Source: an uncultured Verrucomicrobiota bacterium (GTDB taxonomy: Bacteria; Verrucomicrobiota; Verrucomicrobiia; Verrucomicrobiales; Verrucomicrobiaceae). From it: a DNA stretch of 64,000 nt. How positions within the stretch are numbered: the first letter of the stretch is position 1; every line of letters starts with the position of its first letter. The notes below the pieces were generated by a model. That model saw only the letters and a program-made list of their open reading frames with translations, was not told where the DNA came from and did not search any database. The position numbers and the translations under genes were made by a program. The stretch covers positions 62,001 to 126,000 of the forward strand of contig CAILZI010000141.1 of NCBI GenBank assembly GCA_903838675.1, read 5' to 3'. Below, in pieces: positions 37,201 through 44,643 of the stretch.

Positions 37201-37440
37201 CTGCACACGCTGACGCTGAAGGATGGCTCCGCACTGAGTGGCTTCCTCAAAGGAGAAGCGGGTCAGGTCCTGATCCTCTCCGATGCCGCCGGACAAGAGC
37301 AGCGTGTTTCCAAGAATGATCTCGCGAAGGATGTCACGACGCCGATGTCGCTCATGCCGCCAGTGTTTGGGCAGATGCTGGATGAGAAGACGTTCATCAA
37401 TCTGCTGGGGTATTTGATGAACGAGAAGGCGGGGAAGTAG
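34231..37440 (+). CDS. PVC-type propeller/HEAT/cytochrome c protein
   Basis: 1069 residues from ATG 34231, which gives a signal peptide (MSFLRCFLLLCTVTANLHA); an ATG at 34195 is also in frame. Order: an N-terminal seven-bladed propeller of the membrane-bound dehydrogenase type (PPGFTVQLFASEPMINKPIN, DTDGDGKADKVTDFADGLN, CGIVYLDGGVWGPEWDDHMF, DFYNKIIGHYEVPLDHPGR); a HEAT-like helical region at about 410-700; a beta domain at about 730-860; and a C-terminal cytochrome c with CAVCH and GPQLDGIGARG. Such proteins are thought to oxidise sugars or their derivatives in the periplasm. The stretch 35455-36050 is clearly more AT-rich than its flanks. Confidence 0.93.
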   Translation: MSFLRCFLLLCTVTANLHAAEDKMRLVRETDALTPEQERAGLHVPPGFTVQLFASEPMINKPINMAFDARGRLWVSSTVEYPYSADKSRWSDAQGTRVKDSRDAIKILEDTDGDGKADKVTDFADGLNIPTGVLPWHKPEHKAGCIAWSIPNIWYFADTDGDDKADHREILFGPLGYEKDTHGMCSSYRLGLDGWVYATHGFNNASHFKAKDGSTLDLHSGNVFRFRPDGSRIEKWTSGQVNPFGLCWDRFGNLYSADCHSSPIYQLIRGACYPSFGKADDGLGFAPVMCEHSHGSTGICGIVYLDGGVWGPEWDDHMFVGNCVTSRVNHDKVTFTGSTPKANEQPDFITSDDPWFRPVDLQLGPDNALYIADFYNKIIGHYEVPLDHPGRDKERGRIWRVVKEGPPPSLSDANITALSDKDLAKQLESKNLTRRYLATQTVYERGETAYDVAKNLNPTGTDQVLTRLVHSMWIAARLEKASWTQFQKLFELDDYCEAQALRILSAFKGKPGIPGLFAQTRTQGDFTGGKFTITFEKIELDSGTRQVSRSTSERKKMGAEAMGVSEDPAAVEEVVSLIRKSSSDATLNLTAKVALRRILLVPANLKALPPDAYDAAEVVLAVPNTEASAWLWRMETLEKKPSISRAQILQHLARYGEVGLLETAMRETRKAYGDKPASSQIDLVQALQNGLSERGAPANPELLAWAQELATQLLDSADKQPVPAWTAQGSARWSLQPRKCADGTEAQVLQSMTKGGDEEKLTGILTSKVFAAPAKLALWINGHRGQPSAKAHDKNLARIVDAQSGATLASVFPSRSDVCQRVELDLAQHVGKSVRLEIVDGDDGKSYAWLGITRIEPAVISVNDFQNEDSTRSALKTLAMLLQHTAPAALREKLVAYLPPRPAPPPLPVSPEQRKQLDALIATRAAAFAKAKPDVAAGKTVFTTNCAVCHQIRGAGGLIGPQLDGIGARGAERLSEDILDPNRNVDAHFHLHTLTLKDGSALSGFLKGEAGQVLILSDAAGQEQRVSKNDLAKDVTTPMSLMPPVFGQMLDEKTFINLLGYLMNEKAGK

Positions 37441-37485
37441 GTTTCAATTTTGCCGCCACATCCAGCACGATTAAGTCATCCTCAC

Positions 37486-37980
37486 ATGCCCATCGAATTC
37501 GACGTTCATATCAGTGAAAAACTTCTTCGACGTGTCGCGAGACGTCGGCTGCTTCGCCATTGGCCGCGCCTAGTGTTCGCCTTGGTGTTGGTTATTGTAG
37601 CAGTGGTGCTGGATTATCGTCCGGGCACATGGAGCGCTTCTTCGATTTTCGGTATGACGACCATTGGTTTTATGCTGGCGGTGTATTCCGCCATTGAGAT
37701 CCGGCAGCGGCGCAGCATTGCTGCCTGGAAACGTATGCAGGGGGATGCTCCCGTACATTACTGTTTGAATGAGGAAACGCTCCAGGCGCAGTCCAATCTT
37801 GGGAGCACCGAGTTGAAGTGGACAGTGTTTGGTGAACTCATTGAACATCACGACTGCATTCTACTTGCACTGGTTCAGGGAAATAATCTCACATTGCCAC
37901 GTGAAGGTGTTCCAGCAGAGGCGCTGGATTTCATCCGCCACAAATTTCAGGAGCTGAAGCTTCCCATCAAGCGCGCATGA
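37486..37980 (+). CDS. YcxB-like membrane protein
   Basis: 164 residues from ATG 37486. Two transmembrane helices (about 28-46 and 52-70) precede a soluble C-terminal domain with the YcxB-like pattern LQAQSNLGSTELKWTVFGELIEHHDCILL and a closing Pro-rich helix. The role of this family is unknown. The stop overlaps the golvesin-like start by 4 bases. Confidence 0.7.
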   Translation: MPIEFDVHISEKLLRRVARRRLLRHWPRLVFALVLVIVAVVLDYRPGTWSASSIFGMTTIGFMLAVYSAIEIRQRRSIAAWKRMQGDAPVHYCLNEETLQAQSNLGSTELKWTVFGELIEHHDCILLALVQGNNLTLPREGVPAEALDFIRHKFQELKLPIKRA

Positions 37981-38555
37981 TTCTTCGCCTGGCTTCCCTG
38001 ATGATTCTTTTCGGCGTCGTCATGGCCGCTGAGGTCCTCAAACCACATCCCAAGGCTGTTCCAAACATTCATCCGCCGGGTGAGGTGGACCGGCCGGACA
38101 TGGTGAAGTTTATTGTGTCGGATTCGGCAATACTGCCGGGAATTGTGGTGGATGAGATGGATGCCGAGCTCGTCGGCGAGTGGCAGTACTCCACGCACAC
38201 ACCGCCGTACGTGGGGCTGGGGTACCTGCATGACATGAAGGCAGGGAAGGGGAGCAAGTCGGTGACCTTCACGCCGAAGCTGCCGAAGTCAGGCTGGTAT
38301 GAGGTGCGGCTGGCGCATTGCTACAATGTGCGGCGTTCAACGAAGACGCCGGTGACGATTCATCACGCCGATGGGGAGGCGAAGGTCATCATCAATCAGC
38401 AGCAGGAGCCGGAGCATGGGCGGCTGTTTCGCACGCTGGGCACGTTTCGGTTTGACGCGGGTCGCACGGGCTGGGTGCGGGTGTCCAATGAGGGCACGGA
38501 GGCGGACAAGGTCGTGATAGCGGATGCGGTGCAGTTTTTGCCGGTGGCAAAGTAG
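37977..38555 (+). CDS. Golvesin/xanthan lyase C-terminal-domain-like exported protein
   Basis: 192 residues with a signal peptide (MILRLASLMILFGVVMA). The body WYEVRLAHCYNVRRSTKTPVTIHHADG and the ending WVRVSNEGTEADKVVIADAVQF match the golvesin C-terminal-like domain, a beta-sandwich often fused to FAD oxidoreductases and lyases in this phylum. Here it stands alone. It probably binds carbohydrate outside the cytoplasm. A terminator that serves the opposite strand follows immediately. Confidence 0.8.
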   Translation: MILRLASLMILFGVVMAAEVLKPHPKAVPNIHPPGEVDRPDMVKFIVSDSAILPGIVVDEMDAELVGEWQYSTHTPPYVGLGYLHDMKAGKGSKSVTFTPKLPKSGWYEVRLAHCYNVRRSTKTPVTIHHADGEAKVIINQQQEPEHGRLFRTLGTFRFDAGRTGWVRVSNEGTEADKVVIADAVQFLPVAK

Positions 38556-38557
38556 CC

Positions 38558-38594
38558 CACGAAAAAGCCGGAGTCTTGCGACTCCGGCTTCGTG
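38558..38594 (-). terminator. Rho-independent terminator of the sigma factor gene
   Basis: A perfect 11-bp stem (38565-38575 with 38580-38590, loop TTGC) has five A residues on its left side, which read as a T tract on the minus strand just after the sigma factor stop at 38607. An outer CACG/CGTG pair extends the stem. On the plus strand no T tract follows, so it favours the minus strand. Confidence 0.85.
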
Positions 38595-38606
38595 ATTGAT
38601 GGGATC

Positions 38607-39500
38607 CTATTCGTCCTCGGCTTCGGCGGCGGCGGCCTTTTTGCGCTTCTTTTTGCCACCGGCATTGCGGAGAGCCTTTGGAATCGGGTCTTCCTTCTTC
38701 TGCAGGGCACGGCGGAGCTTGCGCAGGGCGATGTTTTGCAGCTGACGGATACGCTCGCGGGTGACGCCGAACTCCTGACCGACTTCTTCCAGCGTGCGGG
38801 GCTTCTGGCCGGCAAGGCCGAAGCGGGCATCGATGATCTTGCGTTCGCGTTCGTCGAGAACGGTCAGCAGGCCATCGAGCTGGCTGTGCATGTTTTTATG
38901 CGAAAGCAGGTCGAACGGGGTCTGGGCGTTTTCATCGCCGACGATTTCGCCGAACTCCGTGCTGTCGTCGTCGCTGATCGGGGCGTCCAGCGAGGCAGGG
39001 CGCATGGAAGCGACCTTGAGCTGGCTGAGCTTGGCACGATCAATGCCGATTTCTTCGGAGAGTTCGTCGTCGGTGGGTTCGCGGCCCAGTTCTTCAGACA
39101 TCGCCATGGCCACACGGCGCATCTTGCTGATCTTGTCCACCATGTGGACAGGAAGGCGGATGGTCTTGGACTGGTTGGCGAGGGCACGTTTGATGGATTG
39201 TTTGATCCACCAGGCGGCGTAGGTTGAAAGTTTGCCACCCTTGTTCGGATCGAAGCGTTCCACGGCCTTCATCAGGCCGATGTTTCCTTCGGAAATGAGG
39301 TCGAGAAGTGGCAGACCGTAGTTGGCGTAATCCTGGGCGATCTTCACCACGAGGCGGAGGTTCGCACGAATCATGTGCGAACGGGCTTCGGGGTCGCCAC
39401 GTTTGATGCGTTCAGCAAGCTCGACCTCCTGGTCGGGAGTCAGCAAGTCAGTCTTGCCGATCTCACGCAGGTAAATCTTAATGCCTCCGTCGAGTTCCAT
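38607..39500 (-). CDS. RNA polymerase sigma factor, RpoD/RpoS type
   Basis: 297 residues. Region 1.2 starts at once (GIKIYLREIGKTDLLTPDQE), then region 2 (ANLRLVVKIAQDYANYGLPL, DLISEGNIGLMKAVERFDP, STYAAWWIKQSIKRAL), region 3 and region 4 (LEEVGQEFGVTRERIRQLQN). It lacks region 1.1 and the large non-conserved insert of E. coli RpoD, so it is either the short primary sigma factor usual in this phylum or a group 2 factor. The tail is Lys/Ala-rich (GGKKKRKKAAAAEAEDE). Which of the two it is cannot be told without the rest of the genome. Confidence 0.93.
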   Translation of the reverse strand: MELDGGIKIYLREIGKTDLLTPDQEVELAERIKRGDPEARSHMIRANLRLVVKIAQDYANYGLPLLDLISEGNIGLMKAVERFDPNKGGKLSTYAAWWIKQSIKRALANQSKTIRLPVHMVDKISKMRRVAMAMSEELGREPTDDELSEEIGIDRAKLSQLKVASMRPASLDAPISDDDSTEFGEIVGDENAQTPFDLLSHKNMHSQLDGLLTVLDERERKIIDARFGLAGQKPRTLEEVGQEFGVTRERIRQLQNIALRKLRRALQKKEDPIPKALRNAGGKKKRKKAAAAEAEDE

Positions 39501-39898
39501 ATGAGCGTTCTAGGTGTGTAATACGATACAAGGACCAACGTCCCTGCCCCCGGCCGAGACGCAGGGGGTAGTCAGTATAAAAGGAATTTTACACTTCGCT
39601 CGTGTTTTTTGAGCAAGTTTGCGGCCAGTATAGGAGGATGGACCGGATGAAGGTGACACGAGCGAAGAATGAACAACCTCCGTTCAACTAAACTTTCGGG
39701 TGATCGTCAACATCATTTCTAAAAAAAGTTAAGATTTATTAATAAAATCACCTGCGAATCGGCACTTTTTCAGCTTTGAGAGACATTGGTTAGAATTATT
39801 CGCTTTCCTCACCGTTGGCGTTTTGTCCTTTCTCCATGCAGCCGCCCGCTTGACACCGCCCCGCCCCGCCCCGACTTACTGCCCCCTCAAAACCTGCC
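39501..39898. other. 398-base divergent intergenic region between sigma factor and pdhB
   Basis: It should hold promoters for both flanking genes. It contains a 12-bp inverted repeat (39594-39605 / 39656-39667), an AT-rich block at 39720-39750 (TTAAGATTTATTAATAAAAT), and a tiny open frame at 39647-39691 with TAGGAGG nine bases ahead of its ATG. The 60 bases before pdhB are C-rich and without an obvious ribosome site. No RNA gene was recognised. Confidence 0.6.
39594..39667. promoter_or_regulatory. 12-bp inverted repeat with 50-base spacer
   Basis: CTTCGCTCGTGT at 39594-39605 is repeated perfectly as ACACGAGCGAAG at 39656-39667. It could be a pair of half-sites for a regulator, or a long stem in a leader RNA of either flanking gene. 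The T6 run after the left arm (39605-39610) is notable. Confidence 0.45.
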
Positions 39899-40894
39899 AT
39901 GCCCCGCCGAATCACCTACCGCGACGCCATCCGTGAAGCCCTTGATGAAGAAATCGCCCGCGACCCCATGGTCGTGGTCATGGGCGAGGAAGTCGCCCAA
40001 TACAACGGGGCTTATAAAGTCACCCAAGGCCTCTGGGACAAATGGGGCGACAAACGCCTCGTAGACACCCCCATCAGCGAAGCCGGCTTTATCGGCATGG
40101 GCATCGGTGCCAGCATGCTTGGCGTGCGCCCCGTGATGGAACTCATGTTTTGGAGCTTCTACACCGTCGCCTGGGATCAGATCGTAAACAACGGCGCCAT
40201 GGTGCGCTACATGAGCGGCGGCAAGATCAACGTCCCCATCGTCATTCGTGGTCCGGCCAATGGCGGTACCAGCGTGGGCGCCACCCACTCCCACACGCCG
40301 GAAAATATCATGGCCAGCTTCCCTGGCATGAAGTGCGTCTGCCCCAGCAACGCCTACGATGCCAAGGGCCTCATGAAGGCCAGCATCCGTGACAACGACC
40401 CCGTCATGTTCATGGAGAGCACCAAGCTCTACGGCGAAGAATGGGACGTGCCCGGCAATGACGAACTCCCTGGCGGCGAACTCTTCATCCCCCTCGGTCT
40501 TGCTGATGTGAAGCGCGAAGGCACCGACGTCTCGCTCATTGCCCACGGCAAAGCAGTCATCACCTGCCTCGAAGCCGCCAAAATCCTCGAAGAAGAGCAC
40601 GGCATCAGCGCCGAAGTCGTCGATCTGCGAACCATCCGCCCGCTGGATGAAGACACCATCCTCGCCTCAGTCGCGAAAACGCACCGCGCCATCTACGTCG
40701 AAGAAAACAAGCCCTACTGCGGCATCGGCGCCCAGATCGCCTACATGATTCAGGAGCGGATCTTTGACGAGCTCGACGCCCCCGTGCAGCGCGTGTGCAG
40801 CCTTGACTCCCCCGCCATCTACAGCCCGCCACTCGAAGCCCTGCAACTGCCGACGGCTGAAGTCGTTGTTGCCAAAGCGCTGAGTATTTTCTAA
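39899..40894 (+). CDS. pdhB: Pyruvate dehydrogenase E1 component, beta subunit
   Basis: 331 residues. E1-beta motifs: ITYRDAIREALDEEIARDP, VMGEEVAQYNGAYKVTQGL, DTPISEAGFIGMGIGASMLG, the thiamine-pyrophosphate-site helix, and DLRTIRPLDEDTILASVAKT near the C-terminus. With E1-alpha it decarboxylates pyruvate and passes acetyl to the E2 lipoyl arm. No pdhA lies upstream; the neighbour there is a divergent sigma factor. The E2 gene follows after a 400-base hicBA insertion. Confidence 0.94.
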   Translation: MPRRITYRDAIREALDEEIARDPMVVVMGEEVAQYNGAYKVTQGLWDKWGDKRLVDTPISEAGFIGMGIGASMLGVRPVMELMFWSFYTVAWDQIVNNGAMVRYMSGGKINVPIVIRGPANGGTSVGATHSHTPENIMASFPGMKCVCPSNAYDAKGLMKASIRDNDPVMFMESTKLYGEEWDVPGNDELPGGELFIPLGLADVKREGTDVSLIAHGKAVITCLEAAKILEEEHGISAEVVDLRTIRPLDEDTILASVAKTHRAIYVEENKPYCGIGAQIAYMIQERIFDELDAPVQRVCSLDSPAIYSPPLEALQLPTAEVVVAKALSIF

Positions 40895-40906
40895 GCAGGA
40901 GCCGCC

Positions 40907-41125
40907 ATGAAATTCACCCAGGTCTTCAAAAAAGTGCCGGAAGGCTTCGTCGGCTTTGTCGAGGAGCTGCCTGGAGCCAATACCCAAGGCGCGACTCTGG
41001 ATGAAACCCGTGCGAACCTGCGCGAAGCCATCGAGCTGGTCATGGAGGCCAACCGCGTGCTCGCCGAAGAGGAGATCGGCAGCGATGAGGTTTATCGTGA
41101 AACCATGCTCCTGGCTGCTGCTTGA
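40907..41125 (+). CDS. hicB: HicB-type antitoxin
   Basis: 72 residues, the short HicB form: FKKVPEGFVGFVEELPGANTQ followed by TLDETRANLREAIELVMEAN. It has the RNase H-like fold core but lacks a long C-terminal DNA-binding domain. It sits 12 bases after pdhB, and its stop overlaps the HicA start. HicB binds and blocks HicA. Transcription is probably shared with the pdh genes, since no promoter space exists upstream. Confidence 0.85.
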   Translation: MKFTQVFKKVPEGFVGFVEELPGANTQGATLDETRANLREAIELVMEANRVLAEEEIGSDEVYRETMLLAAA

Positions 41126-41307
41126 AACTCCGTGACCTCCTCCAACACCTGCATGACCACGGCTGCGAACTCTTGCGTGAAGGCGGCAATCATTCGATAT
41201 ACGTCAACCGCGCCACGCGCAAAAGCTCCTCCGTCCCGCGCCACCGCGAGATCAACGACTTCCTTGTGAACAAAATCTGCAAAGACCTCGAAATCCCCCG
41301 CCCTTAA
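41122..41307 (+). CDS. hicA: HicA-type mRNA interferase toxin
   Basis: 61 residues with the dsRBD-like HicA pattern: LRDLLQHLHDHGCELLREGGNHSIY, where the Gly-Gly-Asn-His contains the catalytic His, then SSVPRHREINDFLVNKICKDL. The only available start is TTG at 41122, overlapping the hicB stop (TTGA), which would keep toxin output low and tied to antitoxin translation. It ends 14 bases before the E2 gene. Confidence 0.87.
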   Translation: MKLRDLLQHLHDHGCELLREGGNHSIYVNRATRKSSSVPRHREINDFLVNKICKDLEIPRP

Positions 41308-41321
41308 CCTTCTTTCCCGCC

Positions 41322-42614
41322 ATGCCTAAATTCATCGAAATGCCCAAGCTTAGTGACACCATGACCGAGGGAACCCTCGCCAAATGGACCGTCAAGGAAG
41401 GGGACAAAGTCACCGTCGGGAAGGCCATCGCCGACATCGAGACCGACAAGGCCACCATGGAATATGCCAGCCCGTTTGAAGGCGTGCTGCACAAGTTCAT
41501 CGCCATGCCTGGCGGAAAAGTGCCTCTCGGCGCACCGCTCGCGGTGATTCTCGAAGACGATGAGGCCGTTCCAGCCGACCTGGACGCACTTATCGCCAAA
41601 GCGCAAGCCTCCGCGGCTCCCGCACCGGCTGCCGAGAAAAAGCCTTCCGCATCTGCCACAAAGGCAGCCTCTGTCGGCCCACGTCTGCCTCAGGCCCCGC
41701 AGCACAAGAGCCGTGCTGTCGCTGGCGGTGCCGCCCTGCGCGTCAAAGCCTCGCCGCTCGCCAAAAAGATCGCAGCAGAACGTGGCATCGATCTCAACTC
41801 GCTCATCGGCACCGGTCCTGGCGGTCGCGTCGTCCGTGAAGACGTCGAAAACGCGCCTGTGGGTGGCGCTTCTGCGGGTCGTGTGGCTGCCACACCGGCC
41901 ATCCGCCCTGTCATCGGTCCAGACGACGAACGCGTGCCCACCAGCAGCATGCGCAACATCATCGCCGAGCGCCTCCTGGCCTCGAAGACGCAGATCCCGC
42001 ACTTCTACCTGCAGATGGAGGTCGATGCCGGCCCGCTCATGGCCTTCCGTGCGCACCTGAACTCTTCTGCCGACAAGAGCGGTGGCAACAAGTACACCGT
42101 CAACGATTTCATCCTCAAGTCCGTCATCCGCGCCGCCCAGGCCCAGCCTGCGATCAACGCTGCATGGGATGGTGATGCCATCGTGAAATTCAAGTCCGTC
42201 GGTCTGAGCGTCGCCATCGCCATTGATGACGGCCTCGTCACTCCGGTCATCAAGCAAGCGGAAAAGAAAACGCTGCTCGAAATCAGCCAAGGCGTCAAAG
42301 ACCTCGCAGCCAAGGCTAAGAACAAGAAGCTCAGCCCCGATGACTTTGCAGGCGGCACCATCACCGTCTCGAATCTCGGCGCCTTCGGCATCGACCAGTT
42401 TGCCGCGATCATCAATCCTCCGCAGGCCGCCATCATTGCCATCGGCAGCATTCGCTCCGCTCCTGTCGTCAATGACAAGGGACAGATCGTTGTCGGTCAG
42501 CGCATGTGGGTCGGCCTCAGTGGTGACCATCGTGTGGTCGATGGCGCCGTCGCCGCCACCTTCCTTGCTGAAATGCGCAAGCTGCTGGAAAACCCGGCGC
42601 TGATGCTGGTGTAA
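41322..42614 (+). CDS. pdhC: Pyruvate dehydrogenase E2 (dihydrolipoamide acetyltransferase)
   Basis: 430 residues. One lipoyl domain (lysine 43 in ETDKATMEYA), an Ala/Pro-rich linker, a peripheral-subunit-binding domain at about 140-178 (KASPLAKKIAAERGIDLNSL, GTGPGGRVVREDV), and the catalytic domain with MRNIIAERLLASKTQIPHFY, FGIDQFAAIINPPQAAI and the active-site GDHRVVDGAVAATFL. It transfers acetyl groups to CoA and forms the complex core. It follows hicBA; the E3 gene is not in the window. Confidence 0.94.
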   Translation: MPKFIEMPKLSDTMTEGTLAKWTVKEGDKVTVGKAIADIETDKATMEYASPFEGVLHKFIAMPGGKVPLGAPLAVILEDDEAVPADLDALIAKAQASAAPAPAAEKKPSASATKAASVGPRLPQAPQHKSRAVAGGAALRVKASPLAKKIAAERGIDLNSLIGTGPGGRVVREDVENAPVGGASAGRVAATPAIRPVIGPDDERVPTSSMRNIIAERLLASKTQIPHFYLQMEVDAGPLMAFRAHLNSSADKSGGNKYTVNDFILKSVIRAAQAQPAINAAWDGDAIVKFKSVGLSVAIAIDDGLVTPVIKQAEKKTLLEISQGVKDLAAKAKNKKLSPDDFAGGTITVSNLGAFGIDQFAAIINPPQAAIIAIGSIRSAPVVNDKGQIVVGQRMWVGLSGDHRVVDGAVAATFLAEMRKLLENPALMLV

Positions 42615-42709
42615 GACATCCGCGAGTGGTTGGGGGCACAAAGGCCCCTGATCCAGCTTGCAGCGTTTTTCGAAACTGATTCCGCCAAGCAAGCCAGAGG
42701 ACGTTCGGC

Positions 42710-42735
42710 GGAGGCTTGGGGACAAGCCTCCCTAC
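42710..42735 (-). repeat. GTAG-headed REP that supplies the stop codon of the HTTM gene
   Basis: On the minus strand the element reads GTAG then GGAGGCTTg-tccc-CAAGCCTCC, an 8-bp hairpin. The TAG of its GTAG head (42732-42734) is the stop codon of the HTTM gene. The GTAGGGA head is shared with the copies at 44327 and 56357. Confidence 0.8.
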
Positions 42736-43637
42736 CTTGCTCTGGGCCTGGGCAGGCGGCGCTGCAGCCAGTCCATGTCCTCCGGCTGCAGAAAGCTCAG
42801 GTAGAGCGTCATCATCGCGAGGAAGAACAGCATCAGGTTGTATGACATGAGGCTGATGCCTGCGTGCAGGAGGATTCCTGCGCCGAAGCCATACCACCGC
42901 CAGCGAGGAACCATGAGAAGAAGGGGAATCGCGAGCTCAACCAGCAGCACCAGGTAAGTGACCACTTTCAGCAGGAAGCCATAGTTCAGGACCCAGAGGC
43001 CGGGCCACCGCGCGTTGTGGGAGAGCAGGAAGAAGCTCATAAAGTCTCCGCTCATCCAGTATTCGTTATCCAGCCTGGCCAGCACGGCCTGCAAATAGAT
43101 CACCGCCAGCTGCACCTTCATCAGAGTCAGACCATAGCACGGCACCTGCAGCTGAGTTGGAGCCCGTTTGCGCGATTTACGCGTTCTCAAAGACCAGCAG
43201 GCAGGCATGGGCGAGATCAGCACCAGAAAAGCCGTGCAGCGTAAAACCTCATCCCAGCCCACCAGGATCAGCGGCGCGCGCATGGCGTAGGACACATACC
43301 AGACATAAACAATCCCAGCCGCCATCCGGGGCCACACGCCCAGCATCAGCAGCAGCATGGCGCAGCCGCTGAAAAGCATGTAGGTGCTGACTGCGCTCAC
43401 GTCATGGCACAGGTCAAACACGGATAGATAAGCCCCCACCGTGTACTTCCGCACGACCTCCTGGTCCACCATCCCCACATCGGTGAAGAAGATCTCACGG
43501 TCCGGCCAGATATGAATGAGATTCAGCAGCGAAACGAACGCGAACGCGATTCGTATGCAGGCATACAAACGGGAATCCGCCGGGTCGAGAAACAGGCCGA
43601 GGAAACGGGATTTGAGACTCTTCGTGTCCGCCTTCAT
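42732..43637 (-). CDS. HTTM-domain membrane protein (vitamin K gamma-carboxylase-like)
   Basis: 301 residues with about eight transmembrane helices. HTTM features are LYACIRIAFAFVSLLNLIHIWPD, YMLFSGCAMLLLMLGVWPRMA, LILVGWDEVLRCTAFLVLISP, and LMKVQLAVIYLQAVLARLDNEYW with GDFMSFFLLS. Family members include vitamin K-dependent carboxylases, but most bacterial ones have unknown functions. Its start overlaps the preceding gene's stop by 4 bases. Its own stop codon comes from a REP element, so the C-terminus may have been changed by the repeat. Confidence 0.88.
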   Translation of the reverse strand: MKADTKSLKSRFLGLFLDPADSRLYACIRIAFAFVSLLNLIHIWPDREIFFTDVGMVDQEVVRKYTVGAYLSVFDLCHDVSAVSTYMLFSGCAMLLLMLGVWPRMAAGIVYVWYVSYAMRAPLILVGWDEVLRCTAFLVLISPMPACWSLRTRKSRKRAPTQLQVPCYGLTLMKVQLAVIYLQAVLARLDNEYWMSGDFMSFFLLSHNARWPGLWVLNYGFLLKVVTYLVLLVELAIPLLLMVPRWRWYGFGAGILLHAGISLMSYNLMLFFLAMMTLYLSFLQPEDMDWLQRRLPRPRAR

Positions 43638-44206
43638 AGAGTTGGTTGAGCCGGGGATTTTCTTGAAACGAGCGCCCCAAGCTCAAACGGACCCAGCACC
43701 GAAGGGCGCTCGACGGCAATCTCCCTGAGCGAGCGAACTCCCAGCAGGCTGCGGGTGTAGGCCGGAATCACCTCCAGGCTCACCTGGGCCCTGGGGCCGT
43801 AACGCCCTGAGTGGAGCAGCGCCTCCGCCGCACTCTTCATGTAGGCCTCACGAAACACACCCCTGGTGGGGTTGAAGATGACATTGACCATCCAGTTGTT
43901 GAGCCTCACCTGGTCGTGCTGGGAGAACTTCCGCAATCCCGGCAGCACCACGCCTTCCTCCTTTGCCTTGAGTCCATCCTCTTTCACCACCAGCCGCGCC
44001 TCCAGGCGGTTCATGTTCGGAATGGTCTCAAACATGTTCCAGAGCTGGTGGCAGCGCGTGATGCGCTCATAAAGGTTGAACACCGAAGACACATGGATCT
44101 GGTCACGCCAGCTCGCGGGCAGGGCGCCGAACGAAAGAAAGGCCAGATGCACCGTGGCAAAAACCACGATCACTTTTTCTCGGCTGGACAGGGGGGACGC
44201 ATGCAT
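43634..44206 (-). CDS. Membrane-anchored partner protein of the HTTM gene
   Basis: 190 residues from ATG 44206; a longer frame to 44239 exists. One hydrophobic segment near the N-terminus (VIVVFATVHLAFLSFGALP) is followed by a soluble domain with RITRCHQLWNMFETIPNMNR, then a helical region. In several bacterial genomes a protein of this kind precedes an HTTM protein, and the 4-base overlap here supports a two-gene unit. Its function is unknown. Confidence 0.7.
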   Translation of the reverse strand: MHASPLSSREKVIVVFATVHLAFLSFGALPASWRDQIHVSSVFNLYERITRCHQLWNMFETIPNMNRLEARLVVKEDGLKAKEEGVVLPGLRKFSQHDQVRLNNWMVNVIFNPTRGVFREAYMKSAAEALLHSGRYGPRAQVSLEVIPAYTRSLLGVRSLREIAVERPSVLGPFELGALVSRKSPAQPTL

Positions 44207-44643
44207 GAGCTGTGCGGCCAAGAAAGAACCGTGATGCACCGTTCATCAAACGAATAGAGCAGTGTCTTTGCAAATCAAAGGAGTGCCATGCCGTCGGGGA
44301 AAAAGGCCTGCTGTTACCGCGCCAAAGACGGCGCACCTTTTTGAGCGCCTGCGAAGCGACAGACCCGAAATCACGGACGCGCACAACGCGTCCCTACCAA
44401 CCCTGCTGCACGCCCTACTCTGGATGGTAGGGACGCGTTGTGCGCGTCTTGCATTCTCCCTCCTTCAACCCCATCGCAGCCCACACCACCTGCCACTAAC
44501 ACCGGCATCTCCCCTGCAGAGGGCATGTATTTGCGAAGACACCGCCTAGAGCGGAATACGACATAATCTCCCTCAGCCGATGGGCTGGAACTGCCATCGT
44601 TGCATTTGCATGGCGGGTCTCTATTCACCTATCATTCCGTATT
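44207..44643. other. 437-base intergenic region with a REP element
   Basis: Between two divergent genes lie a 120-base dispersed repeat (44327-44448), a C-rich segment (44460-44520) with no recognisable gene, and about 100 bases before yjbR that could hold its promoter. The 44207-44326 part shows nothing clear. No RNA gene was seen. Confidence 0.6.
44327..44448. repeat. Dispersed REP-containing element, copy A
   Basis: The 122-base element has a 24-bp perfect inverted repeat at its 3' end (44376-44399 / 44425-44448), whose right arm begins TGGTAGGGACGCG and is thus a GTAG-headed hairpin. Upstream it carries GACGGCGCACC, TTTTTGAGCGCC, and ACAGACCCGAA. Almost the same order of segments occurs at 56357-56477. 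Confidence 0.88.

Noticed and set aside
42615..42660. Hairpin GGGGC...GCCCC after pdhC as a terminator
   Set aside because: The stem is only 5 bp and no T tract follows, so the evidence is too weak.
41304..42725. Minus-strand frame of 473 codons opposite pdhC
   Set aside because: Shadow of the E2 gene; Asp/Gly/Arg-rich with no recognisable domain.
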